The notes: generated by a model not told the origin, from the sequence alone. Counted from the first letter of the stretch, positions 14,228 through 24,604 are shown. The stretch: DNA of 64,000 nucleotides from Janthinobacterium sp. 64 (GCF_002813325.1 NZ_PHUG01000001.1:5580001-5644000); one strand, 5' to 3'. Made by a program: numbers and translations.

Positions 14228-15175
14228 TCAGGACTGGTGGCGTTTCAATATCTTGACTTGCACATCGCCATCGTCCGTCTTCGGCATATCCTTCATGCTG
14301 CCCAGCTGCAGGGCGAACTGGCGCGTGAATTCGGCGCCCAGGAAGAAGATTTGCGCCGAGTAATACACCCACAGCAGCAGGGCCACCAGCGAACCGGCCG
14401 CGCCATAGCTGCTGGCCACGCCGCTATTGCCGATATACACGCCAATTGCATACTTCCCCAATGAAAACATGAAGGCCGTGCCCACGGCGCCGATCACCAC
14501 GTCGCGCCAGGACAGGCGCACGCGCGGCAGCATTTTATAGATGACGGCAAACAGGCTGGCGATGACGGCAAAGCCGATCAGATTCGACAGCATGGTAAAC
14601 AGCACGGCTGTATCCTTCCACACGCCCTCCCAGAAGTTGGCGAGGATGGCCATGGCCGCGTTGACCACCAGCGACACCATCAGCAGGAAGGCCAGCACCA
14701 GCACCAGGCCGAAGGACAGCAAGCGCGTGCGCAGCATGTCCCAGGCGCCCGCTTCCTTCAGCGGTGGTACTTGCCAGATTTCATCGAGACTGGCTTTCAG
14801 TTCGGCAAACACGCTGGTGGCGCCAAACAGCAGCAGGGCGCTGGCGATGAGGGTGGCGATGCGGCCCTGTTCATGGTTCTTCGCGCCGGCCAGCACCAGC
14901 TGGATGGCTTCGGCGCCTTGCGTGCCCAGCAAACCCTGCAGTTGCCCCATCAGTTCGCCGCGCGCGGCGGCCGGGCCATAGAAAAAGCCGGCGATGGCAA
15001 TCACCAGCACGAGGATGGGGGCGATGGAAAACAGGGTGTAATAGGCGAGGGCGGCGCCCTTGCTCGAGGCGCGGTGTTCCAGCCATTCGGTGACGGAACA
15101 GACGATGACACTGCGCATCTGCTTGCTGAACGGCGCCAGGCCGGCCAGTCTGGGATAACGGGTAGAAAAATTCAT
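14228..15175 (-). CDS. YihY/BrkB family inner-membrane protein
   Basis: A 315-residue protein with about six membrane helices. The family signatures are visible: SKGAALAYYTLFSIAPILV in the first helix, FGATSVFAELKASLDEIW in the second loop, and a terminal ASSYGAAGSLVALLLWVYYSAQIFFLGAEFT. YihY proteins were once annotated as ribonuclease BN and the Bordetella member as BrkB; their true activity is uncertain. The ATG at 15175 has GAAAG upstream. A longer open frame runs back through a terminator and is unlikely. The gene is downstream of the OmpA gene but separated from it by that terminator. Confidence 0.88.
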   Translation of the reverse strand: MNFSTRYPRLAGLAPFSKQMRSVIVCSVTEWLEHRASSKGAALAYYTLFSIAPILVLVIAIAGFFYGPAAARGELMGQLQGLLGTQGAEAIQLVLAGAKNHEQGRIATLIASALLLFGATSVFAELKASLDEIWQVPPLKEAGAWDMLRTRLLSFGLVLVLAFLLMVSLVVNAAMAILANFWEGVWKDTAVLFTMLSNLIGFAVIASLFAVIYKMLPRVRLSWRDVVIGAVGTAFMFSLGKYAIGVYIGNSGVASSYGAAGSLVALLLWVYYSAQIFFLGAEFTRQFALQLGSMKDMPKTDDGDVQVKILKRHQS

Positions 15176-15188
15176 GATGACTTTCAAT

Positions 15189-15218
15189 GCAAAAAAGGGG
15201 CGCGAGCCCCTTTTTTTA
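15189..15218. terminator. terminator after the OmpA-family gene
   Basis: AAAGGGGC-GCGA-GCCCCTTT is flanked by A and T runs. It sits 30 bp past the OmpA stop on the minus strand. Confidence 0.9.
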
Positions 15219-15245
15219 TTCACAAGTGGCGTACCACTGTTGAGC

Positions 15246-16274
15246 TTACTGCACGCGGCGTTCGATGGTGATTTGTTCCACTTCAACGCGGCGGTTTGGT
15301 TCCAGGCACTTGATCAGGTCGGCACGCTTCTTGTTATCGCAGGTGACGACAGGATTGGTGGAGCCCTTGCCTTCAGCCGTCAGGCGGTTGGCGGCGACAC
15401 CGTGGGCGACCAGGTATTCCTTGACTGCATCAGCGCGCTGCTGCGACAGTTTCAGGTTGTACTTCGGCGAGCCGATGCGGTCGGCATAACCGCTGATGAC
15501 CACGTTGTTGACGTCCGGCGCAGCGCTCAGCACGCGGGCGATTTCGTCGAGCTTGGTCTGTGTCGGACCCAGCTTGGCGCTGTCGAACGCGAACAGCTCC
15601 GTTGCCGACATCGTCACTTTTTCAAAGCGTGCTGGCGGTGGCGGTGGTGGTGGCGGCACGACCACGACGACTTCTTCGCGCGCTGGCGGCGGCGGTGGCG
15701 GTGGTGGCGGCGGTGCAGGCGGTTTGTCGAACGCGAAGTTCAGGCCCACGGTGACGTAGTAGTTGTTGCTCTTGCTGCTAGGGTCGAAGGTGTTACCGCG
15801 CAGGAAACCGTGCACATTGCGGATGTCAGCCTGGAACGACAATTGATCGTTGATCGTGGACTGGAAGCCCAGGCCGACGCTGGCGTAAGGCGAGCTCTTG
15901 CTGCGTTCGCCGAAAGCGAAGCTGGTGTCCTTGTCGCGCTGCATGCCGGCACCGACCAGCAGGAAGGGACGGAAGGCTTTACGCGAGAACATGTACAAGC
16001 CGTCTACGCCCAGCGTATTTTGCTGGTAGCGCTGACCGCCATCCTTGGAGCGGGCGTACGTGGTGCCCAGCTGGATATCCCAGTCCGGGGAAACAGGTTT
16101 GCCGAAACGCAAGCCTGCGCCATAGCCGGTTTTATCCGTGGCAAAGTCGGAATCTGGCTTGAGTGCGTTGAGGCTGGGTTGAATGTACCAGGAGGGATTG
16201 ATTTCCTGGGCCTGTGCGCCGAGGGCGGAGCACAGTACTGCGGCGGCAACGGCGATTTTTTTTAGATTATTCAC
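15246..16274 (-). CDS. OmpA-like outer-membrane protein with two polyproline linkers
   Basis: A 342-residue protein. A signal peptide ends at ALGAQAQ (about residue 23). An eight-strand beta-barrel of the OmpA/OprF type follows (about 25-180), ending NYYVTVGLNFAFDK. The linker has two proline runs of about ten and eight residues separated by an R-E-E-V5 strand. The C-terminal OmpA peptidoglycan domain starts at about residue 230 (FAFDSAKLG, ISGYADRIG, CLEPNRRVEVEQ). I choose the GTG at 16274 because GGGAG lies eight bases upstream and a clean signal peptide follows. No ATG in frame does as well. It is probably the major OmpA porin. Confidence 0.88.
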   Translation of the reverse strand: MNNLKKIAVAAAVLCSALGAQAQEINPSWYIQPSLNALKPDSDFATDKTGYGAGLRFGKPVSPDWDIQLGTTYARSKDGGQRYQQNTLGVDGLYMFSRKAFRPFLLVGAGMQRDKDTSFAFGERSKSSPYASVGLGFQSTINDQLSFQADIRNVHGFLRGNTFDPSSKSNNYYVTVGLNFAFDKPPAPPPPPPPPPPAREEVVVVVPPPPPPPPARFEKVTMSATELFAFDSAKLGPTQTKLDEIARVLSAAPDVNNVVISGYADRIGSPKYNLKLSQQRADAVKEYLVAHGVAANRLTAEGKGSTNPVVTCDNKKRADLIKCLEPNRRVEVEQITIERRVQ

Positions 16275-16746
16275 AAGTAACTCCCAACGTTGATAAGAGA
16301 TTGTCTCTACTGCATCAATGCGACAACTGCCAGACATGCTATTGCTAGAGATAGACAGCAATTCCAGGTGCGCTTTCTTGCGATAAATGCACTGCTGTTG
16401 GAGTAGAGAATACGGTTGCAGGTTCAGGTGGTCGGTGCGCTGGCGCACAAAGCATTGTGGTAGATCAATGGTGTTGCAGATTCACGACAAATACTTTGCT
16501 GTTGAAAAAAACTCATCTGCCTCGACAAAAACTGGCGGCAACAGCCTATGGACGGGCATCGCTGCGGGAGGCAATCGTACGACTTGTTACTGGCATGCCA
16601 CTGTATATTAGCAACAATGATGAGCTTGATAACTAGTATTACTTTACTGTTGTATTCCTGCCGCGTTCGCTTACCTTGTCTTGCTTCCTCCAGGCAATTT
16701 TTGCGCGCCGCAGCCAGCTCCGCCACATTTCATCAAGGAGTCACCC
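16275..16746. other. 472-bp divergent intergenic region, AT-richer than surroundings
   Basis: This lies between the OmpA gene and the alpha-2-macroglobulin gene. It is visibly AT-rich, with a TATATT hexamer near 16605 and several A/T tracts. It must hold the promoters of both genes, but I cannot assign a matched -35/-10 pair with confidence. No RNA gene, shared palindrome or repeat was found in it. Confidence 0.4.
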
Positions 16747-19700
16747 GTGCCTGACCTGTCCCGTGTTGTTTCTTCCCCGCTGTCTGGCAAGCTGGGGCGG
16801 CTATGTCTTTCGCTGTCGCTGTCGCTGGGCCTGGCTCTGCCGGCCTGGGCCGATAGCGGCGTGGCCCTGTTTTCGCCGAGTGGCACGGTCAAGGCCGTGC
16901 GCCAGGTGCGGGCCCAGTTCGCCACGCCGATGGTGCCGTTCGGCGACATGGGCTTGCCCGCACCGTTTGCCATCGATTGTGGCAAGGCCGAGCCTGGCGT
17001 CGTGGCGGGCGCGGGGCGCTGGGCCGACGAGCGCAACTGGAATTATGATTTCGAGCGCGACTTGCCGGCCGGCGTGGCCTGCAGCTTCACCTTGAAGCCG
17101 GGCCTGAAGGACCAGGCCGGCAAGCCCTTGCAGGGGACGGCCTCCTACCGCTTTTCCACGGGCGGCCCGACCATCGTCGAGGCCGTACCGTATGACGGCC
17201 AGCCCTACATCGATGAAAACCAGATCTTCGTGCTGGGCCTGGACGCTGCGCCGAACGAGGCCAGCGTGGCCGCGAACGCATATTGCCGCGCCGATGGCAT
17301 CAATGAAAAGATTCCAGTACGCCTGTTCAAAGGCAAGGAACTGGAGCAGGTCTTGACCCTGCGCAAGAGCTTTCTCGACCGCTACCTGACCGTCTACTTC
17401 AAGAAGCGCGGCGTCGTGTGGAAAGTCGGCATGCCCGTCGCCAGCAAGGGCGCGCCGCCGCTGCCCGTCACCGTGCTGCAATGCAAGCGCAGCTTCCCCG
17501 CCAACGCCAAGGTCTCGCTCGTATGGGGCGAGGGCATCGCCAGCGCCAGCGGCATCGCCACGGACAAGGCGCAAACACTGCAGTACAAGACGCGTCCCGA
17601 TTTCACGGCCAAATTCAGCTGCGAGCGCAGCAACCCGAAGGAACAATGCATCCCCTTCCTGCCCATGCGCGTGCAGTTTTCCGCGCCCGTGAGCGCGGCG
17701 CAGGTGCGCGCCATGACCCTGAAGGGCGGCGGCAAGACGTATGCGCCGACGATTTCAAAAGAGGAAGAAAAGGCCGAATTCCTGCATGGCGCCACCTTCA
17801 ATGGCCCCTTCCCCGTGCAAGCCAGTTTTGTGCTGAACCTGCCGCCGAAGCTGACGGATGACGCGGGCCGCATCCTGCTCAACCGCGCGCGCTTTCCCAT
17901 GACGGTGCGCACGGGCGAACAGCCGCCGCTGCTCAAATTCCCGGCCCCGTTCGGCATCATCGAAGCGAAGGGCGACGGCTTGCTGCCCGTCACCGTGCGC
18001 AATATCGAGCCTGTGCTGTCGGGCAAGGAAATCGCCCAGCCATCGGCTGCCGCCACGGGCGCCACCTTGCGCGTGCCCGACAATGACGACAAGTTCATCA
18101 TCGAGTGGATGCAGCGCCTGGCCGGCGATGGCGCCGGGGGCGAGTACTGGCAACCGTATGCGCAATATGCGGGCAACATGAGCAAGTCCGTGCTGGCGGG
18201 CGCGGCCGGTACGCGTCCCATCAGCCTGCCGCGTCCGGACGGCAAGAAAACCTTCGAAGTGATCGGCATCCCGTTGCAAAAACCGGGCTTTTATGTGGTC
18301 GAGCTGGCCAGCCCCATCCTCGGCAAGGTGCTGCTGGGCAAGCCGACCACGGCGTACATCCGCACGGCCGCGCTGGTGACGAATCTGGCGGCCCACTTCA
18401 AGCATGGCGCGCAATCGTCGCTCGTGTGGGTGACGTCGCTCGACAAGGGCGCGCCAGTTGCGAAAGCGCAAGTGGCCGTGCGCGACTGCGCCGGCAAGCT
18501 GCTGTGGCAAGGCCCCACGGGCGCGGACGGCGTGGCGCACATCCCCGGCGAGCTGGCCAACTCCAGCTGCAAGAACAATGGCCGCTACTTTATCAGTGCG
18601 CGTAGCGGCGGCGACATGACGTTCACCCTGTCGGACTGGGTGGGCGGCATCGAAGCCTGGCGTTTCAATTTGCCGACCGACGATACGCGCGCCGACAACA
18701 CCTTGCTGGCGACGGTATTCGACCGCACCCTGCTGCGCGCCGGCGAAACGGTGCACATGAAGCATTTCATTCGCAAGCACACGGGCGAAGGCATGAGCCT
18801 GGTCGACAAGAACAACGGTCCCGGCAGCGCCACCTCCGTCGTCATCACGCACCAGGGCAGCGACCAGAACTATCAATTGCCGCTGCGCTGGTCCGCCAGC
18901 GGCACGGCGGAAAGCGACTGGGTCATTCCCGCCGACGCCAAGCAGGGCGAATACAGCGTCACCATGGCGGGACGCCCGTCCGGCAGTTTCCGCGTCGAAG
19001 CGTTTCGCGTACCGACCATGAAAGCCGTGCTGCAGGGGCCAAAGGCGCCCGCCGTGCAGGCAAAGCAGCTGGCCCTCGATGCGCAAATCACCTATCTGGC
19101 CGGCGGCGCCGCCACGAATGCGCCCGTCAAGCTGCGCACGGTGCTGCAAGACAAGAGCGTGACGTTTGCCGATTATCCCGACTATAGTTTCAGCAATGGC
19201 GACGTGAAGGAAGGTCTGGTGAAGCAGGGCACCGGTTACGACGACGACGAGGGCGAATGGCAGGACGAAGGCCATGGCGCGGCTGGTGCCGGTGCAGCTG
19301 CCGCGCGCACGCAAAGCTTGACCCTCGACAAGGCGGGCGGCGCGCGCATCGTCATCGACCAGCTGCCGCAGTTGTCCACGCCGCGCGACCTGGTGGCGGA
19401 AATGGCCTTCCAGGATGCGAATGGCGAGACAGCCTCGGTTGCCACGCGGGTGCCGCTGTGGCCGTCAAACTATGTGATCGGCATCAAGCCTGATGCCTGG
19501 GCCTTGAGCAAGGAGGCCTTCAAGTTCACGGTCGCCGTGCTCGGCACGAATGGCAAGCCCGTGGCGAATGCCCCGGTCGCCGTCGATTTCTTCCAGCGCA
19601 ACAGCTATTCGCACCGCCGGCGCCTGATCGGCGGCTTCTATGCGTATGAAAACAGCAGCGAAGTGGTCAAGCTCGGTCCCGCTTGCAATGGCAAGACGGA

Positions 19701-22494
19701 CAATAAAGGCCTGTTGATCTGCGACGTGAAAGCGCCCGCCAGCGGCAATCTGGTCTTGCGCGCCCGCACGCAGGATGCATCCGGCAACGCGGCCGTCGCC
19801 AACCGCGAAACCTGGGTGGCCGGCAGCGGCGACTGGTGGTTCAACGCCAGCGACAATGACCGCATCGACGTGCTGCCTGAAAAGAAACGCTATGAACCTG
19901 GCCAGGAAGCAAGCTTGCAGGTGCGCATGCCGTTCCGCTCGGGCACGGCCTTGATCACGGTCGAGCGCGAAGGCATCCTCGACACCTATGTGCGCCAGCT
20001 CAATGGCCGGGAACCGGTGGTCAATATCCCGGTCAAACCGAATTACGCGCCGAATGTGTATGTGTCCGTGTTTGTCGTGCGCGGACGCGTCGATGGCGTG
20101 CAGCCGACGGCGCTGGTCGACCTGGGCAAGCCAGCCTACAAGATGGGCATTGCACCGCTGAACGTGGGGTGGCAGGCGCATGAGCTGAACGTCATGGTGG
20201 TGTCCGACAAGGAAGTGTATAAAACGCGTGACAAGGCGGAAGTGTCCGTACGCGTGCGCCGCGCCGACGGCAAGCCGTTGCCGGCCGGTGCCGAAGTGGC
20301 GCTGGCGGCCGTCGACACGGGGCTGCTGGAACTGATGCCCAACGAGAGCTGGAAGCTGCTCGACACCATGATGGCGCAGCGCAGCCTGCAGGTGGAAACG
20401 GCGACGGCGCAGATGCAGGTCATCGGCAAGCGCCACTTCGGCCGCAAGGCTTTCCCGGCCGGCGGTGGCGGCGGCAAGGGTGCCAGCCGCGAACTGTTCG
20501 ACACCCTGCTGTTCTGGAAGGGCACGGTCAAGCTCGACGCCAAGGGCGAGGCAACCGTACAAGTGCCGCTGAACGATTCGCTGACGGCGTTCCGCATCGT
20601 TGCGATCGCCAGCGCCGGCAAGGAATTGTTCGGCACGGGCAGCACGGATATCCGCAGCTCGCAAGACTTGATTTTGATGTCGGGCTTGCCGACCCTCGTG
20701 CGCGAAGGCGACCAGTTGCGCGCAGGCTTCACGGTACGTAACACCTCGGCCGCCGCCTTGAGCGTGGACCTGAACGCCACGGCGGCCGGCAAGGCGCTGC
20801 CGCGCCAGAGCTTGAGTCTGGCGGCGGGCGAAGCGCGCGAGGTGGGGTGGGATTACCAGGTGCCGCTCGGCGCGCAAACGGTCGTGTGGGAGATAGTCGC
20901 GAAAGCGGGAAGCCACAGCGATAAACTGAAAATCACGCAAAAAGTGGGCCAGGCGACGCCCGTGCGCACGTATCAGGCCACCTTGCAGCAGATCGACAAG
21001 CCCGTCAATATGTCCGTGCAAATGCCGGCCGGCGCCTTGCCGGGCCGGGGCGGCATCCAGACGAGCTTTGTCGCCAAGCTCGGTGGCGAGCTGCCCGGCG
21101 TGCGCGAGTACATGGCCGCCTACCCGTACACCTGCTTCGAGCAAAACACGTCGAAAGCCATCGCCCTGCAAGACCAAGAGGCGTGGAACAAGCTGGCTGC
21201 CAGCCTGCCCGCCTACCTGGACAGTGATGGCCTGCTGAAATACTTCCCCATCATGGAGCAGGGCAGCGACAGCTTGACGGCCTACGTGCTGTCGGCAACA
21301 AAAGAAGCGGGCTATGCGATTCCTGAACAGACGAAGAACCGCATGGAAGCAGCCTTGACGGCCTTCGTGCAGGGCCGCATCGTGCGCCGTTCCGCGCTGG
21401 ATACGACCGACTTGGCCGTGCGCAAGCTCGCTGCGCTGGAAGCGCTGTCGCGTTCCAACAAGGTGCCGCCCGATGCGCTGGAAAGCATCAGCATCAACCC
21501 GAACCTGTGGCCGACTTCCGCCGTCATCGACTGGAGCTTGCTCCTGCAACGCACGCCAGGCCTGGCGCGCCGCGCTGCGCTGCTGGCTGAAGCGCAGCAG
21601 ATCCTGCGTTCACGCCTGAATTTCCAGGGCACGACCATGGGCTTTTCCACCGAGCGCAAGGATAACTGGTGGTGGCTGATGGTGTCCGGCGATGTCAACG
21701 CCAACCGCCTGCTGCTGGCCGTGATGGACGACCCGGCGTGGAAAGACGACATCGGCCGCCTCGTGCGCGGCAGCATGGGCCGGCAGAAAAAGGGCCGCTG
21801 GGATACGACTGTCGCCAACGCCTGGGGCACCCTGGCGATTGCCAAATTCTCGGCCACATTCGAATCGACACCCGTGACGGGCGCCAGCGCCGTCAAGCTG
21901 GGTAGCGATACGCAAGCGCTCGTGTGGAATGGCGCGGCGAAAGTGGGCCCCGTGCTGCAGGCGTGGCCGAAGGGCACGGATACCCTGGGCCTGGCGCACA
22001 GCGGCACGGGCAAGCCTTGGGCCACCGTGCAAAGTCTGGCGGCCATCCCGCTCAAGGCGCCCGTCTCCAGCGGCTACACGATCAGGAAAACCGTGACGCC
22101 CGTGGAACAGAAGACGGCGGGTGCCTGGTCGCGCGGCGATGTCTACCGCGTGCGCCTGGATTTGTCGGCGCAGGCAGACATGAGCTGGGTAGTAGTCGAC
22201 GATCCGATCCCCGCCAGCGCCACGGTGCTGGGCAATGGCCTGGGCCGCGATTCGCAACTGCTGACGGCGGGCGAGAAATCCACGGGCTGGGTCTGGCCCA
22301 CGTTTGAGGAGCGGGCGTTTGACGCTTTCCGCGCCTACTACGCTTTCGTGCCGAAGGGCAACTGGAGCGTGGAATACACGGTGCGCCTGAACAATGCAGG
22401 TGACTTCAGCTTGCCGGCCACGCGCATCGAAGCGATGTATTCGCCCGAGATGTTTGGCGAGTCGCCGAACGCGAACGTGAAGGTGGGGCAGTGA
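16747..22494 (+). CDS. bacterial alpha-2-macroglobulin family protein
   Basis: A 1915-residue periplasmic protease trap. It has a signal peptide (about residues 20-38, LSLSLSLGLALPAWA) and then the chain of macroglobulin (MG) domains. Recognisable segments include RAGETVHMKHFIRKH, WPSNYVIGIKPDAWAL and the A2M core DTLLFWKGTVKLDAKGEA. The thioester motif CxEQ is intact as Cys1463-Phe-Glu-Gln1466 in YPYTCFEQN, so it should bind attacking proteases covalently. The GTG start at 16747 is preceded by AAGGAG. Its stop overlaps the start of pbpC, and this same pairing in many proteobacteria links trapping of proteases to cell-wall repair. No lipobox is seen, so it is probably soluble or signal-anchored. 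Confidence 0.92.
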   Translation: MPDLSRVVSSPLSGKLGRLCLSLSLSLGLALPAWADSGVALFSPSGTVKAVRQVRAQFATPMVPFGDMGLPAPFAIDCGKAEPGVVAGAGRWADERNWNYDFERDLPAGVACSFTLKPGLKDQAGKPLQGTASYRFSTGGPTIVEAVPYDGQPYIDENQIFVLGLDAAPNEASVAANAYCRADGINEKIPVRLFKGKELEQVLTLRKSFLDRYLTVYFKKRGVVWKVGMPVASKGAPPLPVTVLQCKRSFPANAKVSLVWGEGIASASGIATDKAQTLQYKTRPDFTAKFSCERSNPKEQCIPFLPMRVQFSAPVSAAQVRAMTLKGGGKTYAPTISKEEEKAEFLHGATFNGPFPVQASFVLNLPPKLTDDAGRILLNRARFPMTVRTGEQPPLLKFPAPFGIIEAKGDGLLPVTVRNIEPVLSGKEIAQPSAAATGATLRVPDNDDKFIIEWMQRLAGDGAGGEYWQPYAQYAGNMSKSVLAGAAGTRPISLPRPDGKKTFEVIGIPLQKPGFYVVELASPILGKVLLGKPTTAYIRTAALVTNLAAHFKHGAQSSLVWVTSLDKGAPVAKAQVAVRDCAGKLLWQGPTGADGVAHIPGELANSSCKNNGRYFISARSGGDMTFTLSDWVGGIEAWRFNLPTDDTRADNTLLATVFDRTLLRAGETVHMKHFIRKHTGEGMSLVDKNNGPGSATSVVITHQGSDQNYQLPLRWSASGTAESDWVIPADAKQGEYSVTMAGRPSGSFRVEAFRVPTMKAVLQGPKAPAVQAKQLALDAQITYLAGGAATNAPVKLRTVLQDKSVTFADYPDYSFSNGDVKEGLVKQGTGYDDDEGEWQDEGHGAAGAGAAAARTQSLTLDKAGGARIVIDQLPQLSTPRDLVAEMAFQDANGETASVATRVPLWPSNYVIGIKPDAWALSKEAFKFTVAVLGTNGKPVANAPVAVDFFQRNSYSHRRRLIGGFYAYENSSEVVKLGPACNGKTDNKGLLICDVKAPASGNLVLRARTQDASGNAAVANRETWVAGSGDWWFNASDNDRIDVLPEKKRYEPGQEASLQVRMPFRSGTALITVEREGILDTYVRQLNGREPVVNIPVKPNYAPNVYVSVFVVRGRVDGVQPTALVDLGKPAYKMGIAPLNVGWQAHELNVMVVSDKEVYKTRDKAEVSVRVRRADGKPLPAGAEVALAAVDTGLLELMPNESWKLLDTMMAQRSLQVETATAQMQVIGKRHFGRKAFPAGGGGGKGASRELFDTLLFWKGTVKLDAKGEATVQVPLNDSLTAFRIVAIASAGKELFGTGSTDIRSSQDLILMSGLPTLVREGDQLRAGFTVRNTSAAALSVDLNATAAGKALPRQSLSLAAGEAREVGWDYQVPLGAQTVVWEIVAKAGSHSDKLKITQKVGQATPVRTYQATLQQIDKPVNMSVQMPAGALPGRGGIQTSFVAKLGGELPGVREYMAAYPYTCFEQNTSKAIALQDQEAWNKLAASLPAYLDSDGLLKYFPIMEQGSDSLTAYVLSATKEAGYAIPEQTKNRMEAALTAFVQGRIVRRSALDTTDLAVRKLAALEALSRSNKVPPDALESISINPNLWPTSAVIDWSLLLQRTPGLARRAALLAEAQQILRSRLNFQGTTMGFSTERKDNWWWLMVSGDVNANRLLLAVMDDPAWKDDIGRLVRGSMGRQKKGRWDTTVANAWGTLAIAKFSATFESTPVTGASAVKLGSDTQALVWNGAAKVGPVLQAWPKGTDTLGLAHSGTGKPWATVQSLAAIPLKAPVSSGYTIRKTVTPVEQKTAGAWSRGDVYRVRLDLSAQADMSWVVVDDPIPASATVLGNGLGRDSQLLTAGEKSTGWVWPTFEERAFDAFRAYYAFVPKGNWSVEYTVRLNNAGDFSLPATRIEAMYSPEMFGESPNANVKVGQ

Positions 22495-24602
22495 GGAGTG
22501 TCATCGTTGTCCTGGGCTGCCTGCTGGCCAGTCCCGTCTTTGCAGAAGCGATATTGACGCCGGCCCAGGTGCAAGCCGCCTACCGCAGTTCGGAAGCACA
22601 GTTGCTGGACCGCAGCGGTGCACCGCTGCAATCGTTGCGCGTGGACATGAAGGTGCGGCGCTTGCCATGGGTGCCGCTGGCCGATATTTCACCGGCCGTG
22701 CAGCAGGCCGTGCTGCTGGCGGAAGACCAGCGCTTCATGCGCCATGGCGGCGTGGATGTGTCCGCGCTGGCCACGGCCGCCTGGGACAATCTGTTTTCGA
22801 AAAAGCCCCGGGGCGCTTCGACCATCACCATGCAGCTGGCGGGCCAGCTCGATGCGGACTTGCAGGCATCTTCGGGCGGACGCAGCCTGCGCCAGAAATG
22901 GGACCAGATGCGCGCCGCGCAAGCCATCGAAGATAGCTGGAGCAAGGCGCAGATTTTTGAAGCGTATCTGAACCTGGTGTCGTTCCGCGGCGAGCTGCAG
23001 GGCATCGCCTCCGCCTCGTACAGCCTGTTCGGCAAGGCGCCGTCCGGCCTGAACCAGACCGATGCCATCATTTTGGCCAGCCTCGTGCGCGCACCGAACG
23101 CGCCGCCAGCCACCGTCACGCGCCGTGCCTGTGCGCTGGCCAAAGAGTGGCGCATGGACAGCAGTTGCCAGCTGATCGGCCAGCGCGTGCAAACGGCACT
23201 GCAGCGCAATGCGGTCTACGCGGACCTGGCGCCGGCGCCGCAAGTGGCGCAGCAATTGCTGAAACAGCCCGGTGCGCAGGTGGCCAGCACGCTCGATGGC
23301 CCCTTGCAGCGCTTTGCACAGGAAAACCTGCGCCAGCAACTGGCCTCCTTGCGCGAGCGCAATGTCAACGATGGCGCCATCATCGTGTTGGATAACCGCA
23401 GCGGAGAAATCCTTGCCTATGTGGGCAATGCGGGCGGCAGCCACGTCGATGGCGTGGCTGCGCTGCGCCAGGCGGGATCCACATTAAAACCGTTTTTATA
23501 TGAACTGGCCATCGAGCGCCGCTTGATGACGGCCGCGTCCGTCATGGACGACTCGCCGCTCGACGTCGCCACGGTGTCGGGCATGTATGCGCCGCAAAAT
23601 TACGACCGCAACTTCAAGGGTTACGTCAGCGCCCGCACCAGCCTGGCCAGTTCGCTCAACATTCCCGCCGTGCGCACGGTGCTGCTGACGGGGCAGGACG
23701 GCTTTTACAACCGTCTCAAGGAAGTGGGCCTGTCCAGCCTGACGGAACCTGCCGAATACTACGGCCCTTCGCTGGCCCTGGGCTCATCCGAAGTGACCCT
23801 GCTGGAACTGGCCAACGCCTACCGCGCGCTGGCCAATGGCGGACTGTACAGCACCGCCAGCCTGCAGCCGGGGCAGGCGGGCAAGGACCGGCGCCGCGTG
23901 ATGGACGCGGGCGCCGCCTTCATCGTCGGCGACATCCTGGCCGACCGCGCCGCGCGCAGCATGACGTTTGGCTTGCGCAATGAACTGGGGACGAATTTCT
24001 GGAGCGCCGTCAAGACGGGCACGAGCAAGGACATGCGCGACAACTGGTGCATGGGTTACTCGGCGCGCTACACGGTGGGCGTGTGGGTGGGCAACTTCGA
24101 CGGCAAGCCCATGTGGGACGTGTCGGGCGTGACGGGCGCCGCGCCCGTGTGGCGCGACGTCATGGATTACCTGCACAAGAACGTGCCCAGCCACGCGCCG
24201 AAAGCCCCGCCCGGCGTGCTGCAGCAGATGGTGGCCTACCAGCCCGGGCTGGAGGCGCCGCGCCGCGAATGGTTTATCGCCGGCACGGAAAGCCCCGTCA
24301 TCGCCGTCTTGGGCGACACCGTGAAGCCGCCCGCCATCGTGTATCCGGCCGAAGACAGCATCCTCGCCATCGACCCCGACATTCCGCCAGCCTTGCAGCG
24401 CGTCTTCTTCCAGGCCCAGGGCAGCCATGCCTTGCGCTGGGTACTCGACGGCAAGGATATGGGCGCGGCGCTTGACAGCATCAGCTGGCGTCCCGTGCCA
24501 GGCAAGCATGCGCTGGCCCTCGTCGATGCTGCCGGCAAGACGGTGGCGCAGGTGGCGTTTCAGGTGCGGGGCAATGCCTTGGCGCCGCTTGCCGCGCACT
24601 GA
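22491..24602 (+). CDS. pbpC: penicillin-binding protein 1C
   Basis: A 703-residue bifunctional peptidoglycan synthase. The GT51 glycosyltransferase domain spans about residues 45-215 (catalytic Glu in AEDQRFMRHGGVD, then GASTITMQLAGQ and KAQIFEAYLNLVSF). The transpeptidase domain has the SxxK motif in AGSTLKPF, SSLNIPA as SxN and VKTGTSKDMRDNW as KTG. The C-terminus is the PBP1C-specific domain (about 620-695, RWVLDGKDMG). The GTG start overlaps the alpha-2-macroglobulin stop (GTGA), indicating translational coupling. The N-terminal hydrophobic segment is short and resembles a signal peptide (MRSVIVVLGCLLASPVFAEA), so membrane anchoring may differ from E. coli. Confidence 0.93.
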   Translation: MRSVIVVLGCLLASPVFAEAILTPAQVQAAYRSSEAQLLDRSGAPLQSLRVDMKVRRLPWVPLADISPAVQQAVLLAEDQRFMRHGGVDVSALATAAWDNLFSKKPRGASTITMQLAGQLDADLQASSGGRSLRQKWDQMRAAQAIEDSWSKAQIFEAYLNLVSFRGELQGIASASYSLFGKAPSGLNQTDAIILASLVRAPNAPPATVTRRACALAKEWRMDSSCQLIGQRVQTALQRNAVYADLAPAPQVAQQLLKQPGAQVASTLDGPLQRFAQENLRQQLASLRERNVNDGAIIVLDNRSGEILAYVGNAGGSHVDGVAALRQAGSTLKPFLYELAIERRLMTAASVMDDSPLDVATVSGMYAPQNYDRNFKGYVSARTSLASSLNIPAVRTVLLTGQDGFYNRLKEVGLSSLTEPAEYYGPSLALGSSEVTLLELANAYRALANGGLYSTASLQPGQAGKDRRRVMDAGAAFIVGDILADRAARSMTFGLRNELGTNFWSAVKTGTSKDMRDNWCMGYSARYTVGVWVGNFDGKPMWDVSGVTGAAPVWRDVMDYLHKNVPSHAPKAPPGVLQQMVAYQPGLEAPRREWFIAGTESPVIAVLGDTVKPPAIVYPAEDSILAIDPDIPPALQRVFFQAQGSHALRWVLDGKDMGAALDSISWRPVPGKHALALVDAAGKTVAQVAFQVRGNALAPLAAH

Positions 24603-24604
24603 GA

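Noticed and set aside
19465..21549. A long open frame on the minus strand inside the alpha-2-macroglobulin gene (and similar long antisense frames inside other genes)
   Set aside because: High GC leaves few stop codons. The antisense product is His/Arg/Gly-rich without domains, while the plus-strand protein has clear family motifs.
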